This document shows, piece by piece, positions 7,494 through 11,693 of a DNA stretch of 11,693 bases. The notes under the pieces are model-generated. The model made no database searches. It was not told where the DNA came from and worked only from the letters and a program-made list of their open reading frames with translations. Every line of letters begins with the position of its first letter. Within the stretch, counting starts at the first letter, position 1. This DNA is from PZPK01 sp047628385 (GTDB lineage: Bacteria; Pseudomonadota; Gammaproteobacteria; Pseudomonadales; Oleiphilaceae): contig JBLHVH010000096.1 in NCBI GenBank assembly GCA_047628385.1, positions 1 to 11,693 on the forward strand, in the 5' to 3' direction. A program made the position numbers and the translations under genes.

Positions 7494-8351
7494 ATGCATG
7501 AATTAGTAAAATATGTCATGCGAGGCCCTAAGCAAGCCATATTATTAGCAAGTATTAGTGTCCTGTTACCAATGATGTTTTGGTTTGGTGCAGCCACAAT
7601 TGCTTTAATAACCTTGCGACAAGGTCTAAGTCAGGGCTTAGTAGTATTTATTTGGACGATCATCCCTGCACTGGGTTGGTGGTTTGGTTTGCAAGATCCT
7701 GGTGCACTGATTGTATTAACATCTACATTCGCTATGGCGGGTGTGTTGCGATACACAGTGTCCTGGCAAAGCACTTTGGTGGCGGGTGGTGTCATAAGCT
7801 TATTAACAGGCTTGTTGGCACCTTATATAATGCCCGAAATGATCGATATGCTGATGGAAATGGGTGAAGTAATGCTTCAAGAGCTGGCAAAAAGTGCTCC
7901 TGATGAATACGACACTATTCTTGATAGCGCTTTTCGAACATTAATGATCGCAAGTTTTGCTGCATCCTTTTACGGGATGGCAGTCGGGTCAGTTTTTCTG
8001 GCGCGCTCGTGGCAAGCTCGGTTATTTAATCCTGGTGGTTGGCAGGAAGAGTTTCATCAAATGAAGCTAAGCCCGCGTTTTGTTATGGGTGTTGTGGGTG
8101 CAGTAATCTTAGCATCTGTAATAAGCATTGAACCGGTGTTAGTTTTGATGATCGCCACAGTCCCTTTTATTGTCTGTGGTCTGGCGCTAGTGCATGGTGT
8201 GATCGGCAAAAGAAAATTGGGTGGTCAATGGATATTCGGCTTGTATGCCTCGGTCTTTATTCTGTTTCCCACTGTACTAATATTACTGGTAGTGCTTGCA
8301 TTGCTAGATAGTTTGGTGAATTTTAGAAGCAGAGTTCAAGCGAAACAATAA
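7494..8351 (+). CDS. Polytopic inner-membrane protein, conserved in this ribosomal operon (DUF2232-like)
   Basis: I recognise this by position and character rather than function. Pseudomonas has an uncharacterised membrane protein between rpsR and rplI, and this 285-residue protein sits in the same place. Hydrophobic segments are visible near residues 15-40, 45-65, 70-86, 93-113, 148-170, 196-211, 214-236 and 246-276, so about eight membrane spans. The longest soluble loops are the Met/Glu-rich stretch at about 113-146 (MPEMIDMLMEMGEVMLQE and beyond) and the loop at about 171-195, which contains NPGGWQEEFHQMKLSPR and looks like a conserved family signature. There is no signal peptide, ATPase or catalytic motif that I can identify. 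The DUF2232 assignment is from memory of the family and is probable, not proven. A weak AAAGAG precedes the ATG at 7494. The rpsR hairpin lies upstream and rplI follows after 80 bases. Confidence 0.85.
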   Translation: MHELVKYVMRGPKQAILLASISVLLPMMFWFGAATIALITLRQGLSQGLVVFIWTIIPALGWWFGLQDPGALIVLTSTFAMAGVLRYTVSWQSTLVAGGVISLLTGLLAPYIMPEMIDMLMEMGEVMLQELAKSAPDEYDTILDSAFRTLMIASFAASFYGMAVGSVFLARSWQARLFNPGGWQEEFHQMKLSPRFVMGVVGAVILASVISIEPVLVLMIATVPFIVCGLALVHGVIGKRKLGGQWIFGLYASVFILFPTVLILLVVLALLDSLVNFRSRVQAKQ

Positions 8352-8377
8352 GCTTGAAAAAGAATTTCCGGGTTGAG

Positions 8378-8407
8378 TTGGAACCATTGGTTGCACTTAA
8401 ATAATAT
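8378..8407 (+). promoter_or_regulatory. Weak candidate promoter upstream of rplI
   Basis: TTGGAA (8378-8383) and TAATAT (8402-8407) lie 18 bases apart, each four of six to the sigma-70 consensus. They fall in the 80-base gap between the membrane protein and rplI. An internal promoter would let L9 be made independently of the rpsR hairpin. Such weak matches are common by chance in A/T-rich spacers. Confidence 0.25.
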
Positions 8408-8431
8408 AGCAATTGAACAGAGGATCACGAG

Positions 8432-8878
8432 ATGAATGTTATTCTACTCGAGAAAGTTGGAAAATTAGGTAGTTTAGGCGATTCAGTAACCGTTAAATCT
8501 GGTTACGGTCGTAACTTCCTTATTCCATTTGGTAAGGCTGTCCCTGCAAATGATGCAAATGTTGCTGAATTTGAAACACGTCGTGCTGAGTTAGAAAAAG
8601 CAGCTGCTGAAAAAATGGCAGAAGCTGAAGTACGTGCTGCGAAGTTGAATGACTTAGCCGTAACGATCGTTTCTAAAGCTGGAGACGAAGGTAAATTGTT
8701 CGGTTCTATCGGTACACGTGATATCGCTGATGTGATATCTGCTGCGGGTGTAGAAGTTGCTAAATCTGAAGTGAAGTTACCAGAAGGTTCTTTGCGTACA
8801 GTTGGTGATTTTGAAATCGCAGTACAATTACACAGTGACGTAACAGCAACGGTTAAATTAGCTGTTGTTGCTGAGTAA
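8432..8878 (+). CDS. rplI: 50S ribosomal protein L9
   Basis: L9 binds domain V of 23S rRNA near the L1 stalk and reaches out from the 50S surface, helping maintain reading frame. The 148-residue product (149 in E. coli) has the full two-domain form. The N domain begins MNVILLEKVGKLGSLGD and contains GYGRNFLIPFGKAVPA (24-39), the family signature. The connecting helix is rich in Ala, Glu and Lys (about 42-75). The C domain contains KLFGSIGTRDIADVI (88-102) and ends TVKLAVVAE. AGAGGA (8419-8424) precedes the ATG by seven bases. It closes the ribosomal block, and a strong hairpin terminator follows. Confidence 0.98.
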   Translation: MNVILLEKVGKLGSLGDSVTVKSGYGRNFLIPFGKAVPANDANVAEFETRRAELEKAAAEKMAEAEVRAAKLNDLAVTIVSKAGDEGKLFGSIGTRDIADVISAAGVEVAKSEVKLPEGSLRTVGDFEIAVQLHSDVTATVKLAVVAE

Positions 8879-8962
8879 TAGTGACTGAAGAATAAGCACG
8901 CTAGGTTTTTAGTCGATTAGAATTATTTCTAACATGACTTGAAACTTCAAAATGCTACTTTT

Positions 8963-9007
8963 ACGGCCTGGGAATATCATGTATATTCTCAGGCCGTATT
9001 TGTTTGT
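8963..9007 (+). terminator. Strong Rho-independent terminator after rplI
   Basis: The arm at 8963-8977 pairs with 8983-8997 over 15 continuous base pairs: ACGGCCTG with CAGGCCGT, one G-T wobble (8971 with 8989), then GAATAT with ATATTC. The loop is five bases (CATGT). ATTTGTTTGT follows directly, giving a moderately U-rich tail. The opposite strand has no matching T run, so it acts on plus-strand transcripts. It separates the ribosomal operon from dnaB. A smaller TTAGAA/TTCTAA hairpin (8917-8932) lies upstream and looks incidental. Confidence 0.88.
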
Positions 9008-9054
9008 GGATTACGAATTAAATTCTTACCGCAACGCCAACCTACCGCTATGAT

Positions 9055-9069
9055 AGGAGTCCCCCATTG
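9055..9069 (+). promoter_or_regulatory. Shine-Dalgarno and TTG start of dnaB
   Basis: AGGAG at 9055-9059 is seven bases before a TTG at 9067. No ATG or GTG lies in this frame near the expected N-terminus. The nearby ATG at 9050 is in another frame. The site therefore fixes TTG as the dnaB start. Confidence 0.75.
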
Positions 9070-10443
9070 GCCGTCATCGACCAAGATACTCAAAGCCTTA
9101 AAGTTCCCCCGCACTCCATTGAAGCCGAGCAATCTATTTTAGGTGGCTTAATGCTGGATAACAGTAAATGGGATGTTGTTGGCGACCTAGTGTTAGAAGA
9201 AGACTTTTATCGTCAGGATCATCGTTTTATTTATCGTGTTATTAGCCGTTTAGCAACGATGGGCGCTGCACTTGATGTGGTAACGGTAGCAGAAGAGTTA
9301 GAGCAATCTAAAGAGTTAGATAATGTCGGTGGCATGGCGTATTTAGGTGAGTTAGTTGAAAAAACGCCAAGTGCCTCGAACGTACGTGCTTATGCAAATA
9401 TTGTACATGAACGCGCTGTATTACGAAGACTGATTGCCGTGTCAGGTGAAATATCTGACAGTGCCTTTAATCCTGCAGGGCGAACAACGTCAGAGCTCTT
9501 GGATAATGCAGAGCGCAAGGTATTTCAAATTGCTGAAAGTCGTTCAGGGCAAGAAGGCGGCCCAACATCGATCAACCCGATTTTGACCATGACGCTTGAA
9601 AAAATCGACTTACTTTTTAACTCTACAGACACCATTACGGGTGTTACCACCGGTTTTCGTGACTTAGACGAAATGACATCAGGCTTGCAAACGTCTGACT
9701 TGGTGATCGTAGCCGCCCGTCCTTCCATGGGTAAAACTGCTTTTGCGATGAATCTCGTTGAAAGTGTACTCATAAAAAGTGAAAAACCTGTATTAGTTTT
9801 TAGTATGGAGATGCCGGGTGACTCGTTATTAATGCGTATGATTTCATCTTTAGGGATGATTAATCAAACACGTGTTCGTTCCGGTAAGCTAGAAGAAGAT
9901 GATTGGCCAAGGCTGACGTCTGCGGTGAGTATATTAAAGGACAAACCGCTTTATATTGATGATACCGCCGGTTTGAGTCCAACCGAACTGCGTTCAAGAG
10001 CCAGAAGGGTGACACGCGAATTAAAGCAAGATATTGGCATGATCATGATCGACTATTTGCAATTAATGCAAATTCCAGGCTTTAAAGATGGTCGAACGGC
10101 TGAAATATCTGAAATATCCCGTTCATTAAAAGCCTTGGCAAAAGAGCTGAAGTGCCCGGTTGTTGCGCTGTCTCAGTTAAACCGTAGCTTAGAGCAAAGA
10201 ACAGATAAACGCCCAATGAACTCAGATTTACGAGAATCAGGTGCGATTGAGCAGGATGCGGATGTTATTATGTTTATTTATCGTGATGAATATTATAACG
10301 ATGATAGTCCAGACAAAGGCATGGCAGAAATTATTATCGGTAAGCAGCGAAATGGACCCATCGGTAAGTGTAAACTCGCCTTCCAAGGGCAATATACCAA
10401 GTTCGTTGACTTGGCGCCGGGTTCTTACGATGATGACTTTTAA
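9067..10443 (+). CDS. dnaB: Replicative DNA helicase DnaB
   Basis: This is the hexameric, ATP-driven 5'-3' helicase that opens the fork and recruits primase. The product is 458 residues (471 in E. coli), with a shorter N-terminal tail. The N-terminal domain (about 12-115) starts at LKVPPHSIEAEQSILGGLMLDN, a very conserved opening. A linker follows to about 170, then the RecA-like domain. Walker A is ARPSMGKT (217-224), SMEM is at 246-249, and Walker B is MIMIDYLQLM (325-334) with Asp329. SQLNRSLEQR (369-378), the DLRESGAIEQDADV stretch (387-400) and KQRNGP (426-431, candidate arginine-finger region) complete the helicase set. There is no intein. The start codon is TTG. The upstream terminator isolates it from rplI, so it needs its own promoter in 9008-9054, which I could not pick out. 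alr follows after 14 bases. Confidence 0.98.
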   Translation: MAVIDQDTQSLKVPPHSIEAEQSILGGLMLDNSKWDVVGDLVLEEDFYRQDHRFIYRVISRLATMGAALDVVTVAEELEQSKELDNVGGMAYLGELVEKTPSASNVRAYANIVHERAVLRRLIAVSGEISDSAFNPAGRTTSELLDNAERKVFQIAESRSGQEGGPTSINPILTMTLEKIDLLFNSTDTITGVTTGFRDLDEMTSGLQTSDLVIVAARPSMGKTAFAMNLVESVLIKSEKPVLVFSMEMPGDSLLMRMISSLGMINQTRVRSGKLEEDDWPRLTSAVSILKDKPLYIDDTAGLSPTELRSRARRVTRELKQDIGMIMIDYLQLMQIPGFKDGRTAEISEISRSLKALAKELKCPVVALSQLNRSLEQRTDKRPMNSDLRESGAIEQDADVIMFIYRDEYYNDDSPDKGMAEIIIGKQRNGPIGKCKLAFQGQYTKFVDLAPGSYDDDF

Positions 10444-10457
10444 GGCTTAATACTCGT

Positions 10458-11561
10458 ATGCACACTTCAACTGAATTTAAAGGTCGTCCAGTTAGAGCTG
10501 TGATTGATCGATCAGCGTTTAAGCATAATATCAAGATAGCCCAGGCGTTAGCGCCAAACTCTATCTTACTGGTTGTGATTAAAGCCGATGCATATGGACA
10601 TGGCTTGCTTGAGATGGCTAAAGCCGCAGGAGATGGCGCTACCTTAGCTGTCGCGACGGCAGAAGAAGCGCGCCATCTTATAGATGGCAGCATTAAAAAC
10701 ACTATTTGGGTGCTCGAAGGGCCTTTTAGTGGTGATTGTATTGCGTTATCGGCACATCATCCGCTTGTTTGGGTGTTACATAGCTTTTGGCAACTTGAGT
10801 TACTAAAAACCTGTGGCGACTATGCGACGATAGATATCTGTTTGAAATTTGATACCGGTATGCACCGATTAGGTTTTTCAATTGAACAGGTCGCTGAAGC
10901 GCTTTTGGTATTGAATCAGCTTCCCAATTTACGATTGAAAGCCAGTATGACTCACTTTTCGGGTAGCGACTGGCCAAATTCAGAAGCGGTGCAGCAGCAA
11001 GTACAGTGTTTTGATACCTTAATTAAAACCCATGATTTAGGCCATATTCCTCAGACACTCTCAAATTCAGGCGGCGTGTTATTTTATCGCCAAGCTCATC
11101 GTGATTGGGTCAGGCCAGGTATTATGTTGTACGGTGGTATGCCTCATGAAAATCAGCGCGCACAAGACTGCGACTTACGTCCCGTCATGATGTTTGAATC
11201 AGCGGTTATGTCGCTTAGAACAATAAAAAAAGGGGAGTCTGTCGGTTATGGCGCAACGTGGACTGCAGAGCGAGATTCGCTTATTGCGATTGTCGCTGGT
11301 GGTTATGGTGACGGATACCCACGACATGCACCAAACGGCACGCCTGTCGTGGTTGCGGGTCAAATAGCCTCTTTAGCAGGGCGTGTTTCTATGGATATGC
11401 TTGCCATTGATGTGACCGGTTTAGATCCGATAAATATTGGTGATAGTGTTGAGCTTTGGGGGAAATATGTCTCCGTGGATCAAGTTGCCGCTTTGTCAGG
11501 TACGATTTCTTATGAATTATTGACTGGTGTGACAGCAAGAGTACCAAAAGTTTATATATAG
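10458..11561 (+). CDS. alr: Alanine racemase (PLP-dependent)
   Basis: This enzyme interconverts L- and D-alanine, supplying D-alanine for peptidoglycan. The product is 367 residues (359 in E. coli Alr). The N-terminal TIM barrel carries the PLP lysine Lys42 in VIKADAYGHG, with Tyr46. FDTGMHRLGF (131-140) holds Arg137, SNSGG (202-206) holds the phosphate-contacting Ser204, and VRPGIMLYG (218-226) follows. The C-terminal beta domain supplies the second catalytic residue, Tyr264 in SVGYGATW, then AGRVSMDM (307-314) and the terminal TARVPKVY (359-366). All key residues known from the Geobacillus enzyme are present. It lies 14 bases after dnaB, the same order as in E. coli and Pseudomonas, and is probably cotranscribed. 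Its ribosome site is weak (AAGG, 12 bases upstream). Whether the cell also has a second (DadX) racemase cannot be seen. Confidence 0.98.
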   Translation: MHTSTEFKGRPVRAVIDRSAFKHNIKIAQALAPNSILLVVIKADAYGHGLLEMAKAAGDGATLAVATAEEARHLIDGSIKNTIWVLEGPFSGDCIALSAHHPLVWVLHSFWQLELLKTCGDYATIDICLKFDTGMHRLGFSIEQVAEALLVLNQLPNLRLKASMTHFSGSDWPNSEAVQQQVQCFDTLIKTHDLGHIPQTLSNSGGVLFYRQAHRDWVRPGIMLYGGMPHENQRAQDCDLRPVMMFESAVMSLRTIKKGESVGYGATWTAERDSLIAIVAGGYGDGYPRHAPNGTPVVVAGQIASLAGRVSMDMLAIDVTGLDPINIGDSVELWGKYVSVDQVAALSGTISYELLTGVTARVPKVYI

Positions 11562-11631
11562 TCAGACTTTTATATGCAAACCATACAGAGTCATTCCGGT
11601 TACGTTCACGTCGTTTACTTATAGACTACAG

Positions 11632-11693
11632 ATGAAGCATTTAAGTGTTGAAAAGTTGTTCAGGCCAAAAGTAGATACTCTGACCAAGATCAA
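11632..11693 (+). CDS. Possible start of a gene running off the right edge
   Basis: An ATG at 11632 opens a frame that stays open for 20 codons to the end of the window (MKHLSVEKLFRPKVDTLTKI). I do not recognise the N-terminus. There is no clear Shine-Dalgarno sequence before it, and a minus-strand frame is also open here, so orientation of the neighbouring gene is undecided. The rest of the 132-base spacer after alr (11562-11631) shows no terminator-like hairpin. Confidence 0.25.
   Translation, partial: MKHLSVEKLFRPKVDTLTKI

Noticed and set aside
7466..7501. 11-codon ORF (MSKTIKELTYA) overlapping the start of the membrane protein gene
   Set aside because: It could look like a leader peptide with stop-start overlap, but it has no ribosome site of note, begins right after the T run of the rpsR hairpin and carries no regulatory codon bias. 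Most likely chance.
8939..9142. 67-codon plus-strand open frame between rplI and dnaB
   Set aside because: It starts before and runs through the strong terminator hairpin, has no ribosome site, overlaps the dnaB start out of frame and has no recognisable protein character.
10334..10702. 122-codon minus-strand frame across the dnaB-alr junction
   Set aside because: It is antisense to two well-supported genes with full-length conserved motifs.
1..11693. Mobile element, prophage, CRISPR, toxin-antitoxin or defence system
   Set aside because: All long frames are accounted for by housekeeping genes. I see no direct repeats, transposase motifs, integration sites or tRNA genes, and spacers are all under 200 bases.

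Overview
The window reads as core chromosome of a moderately AT-rich gammaproteobacterium. The evidence is family-level only: DnaE alpha of 1159 residues with a degenerate PHP site, the dnaE-accA-tilS order, a Pseudomonas-like rpsF-rpsR-membrane protein-rplI-dnaB-alr order without priB, and a YfgD-type ArsC. I cannot name the genus. There are no insertion sequences, CRISPR arrays, tRNA or rRNA genes, phage genes or obvious foreign segments, and coding density is high.

Layout: positions 1-61 hold at most the last codons of a gene entering from the left. An arsC/yfgD gene lies on the minus strand (62-415). It diverges from dnaE across a 165-base spacer, and every later gene is on the plus strand. 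Block one (581-6529) is dnaE (replicative polymerase), accA (carboxyltransferase alpha, fatty acid synthesis) and tilS (tRNA-Ile lysidine synthetase), with accA and tilS overlapping by 14 bases. A 196-base spacer follows, holding a good sigma-70-like promoter and a structured leader. Block two (6726-8878) is rpsF, rpsR, a polytopic membrane protein and rplI. It has a hairpin plus T-run right at the end of rpsR and a 15-bp stem terminator after rplI. Block three (9067-11561) is dnaB, with an apparent TTG start, and alr (alanine racemase). The last 132 bases hold a possible gene start that runs off the edge.

Functionally the window combines replication (DnaE, DnaB), translation (TilS, S6, S18, L9), lipid precursor supply (AccA) and peptidoglycan precursor supply (Alr), which are growth-linked housekeeping jobs. 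I found no convincing new multi-gene system. The items most worth a second look are the uncharacterised membrane protein inside a ribosomal operon, the rpsF leader structures, the rpsR-stop hairpin, the dnaB TTG start and the altered clamp-binding motif of DnaE.
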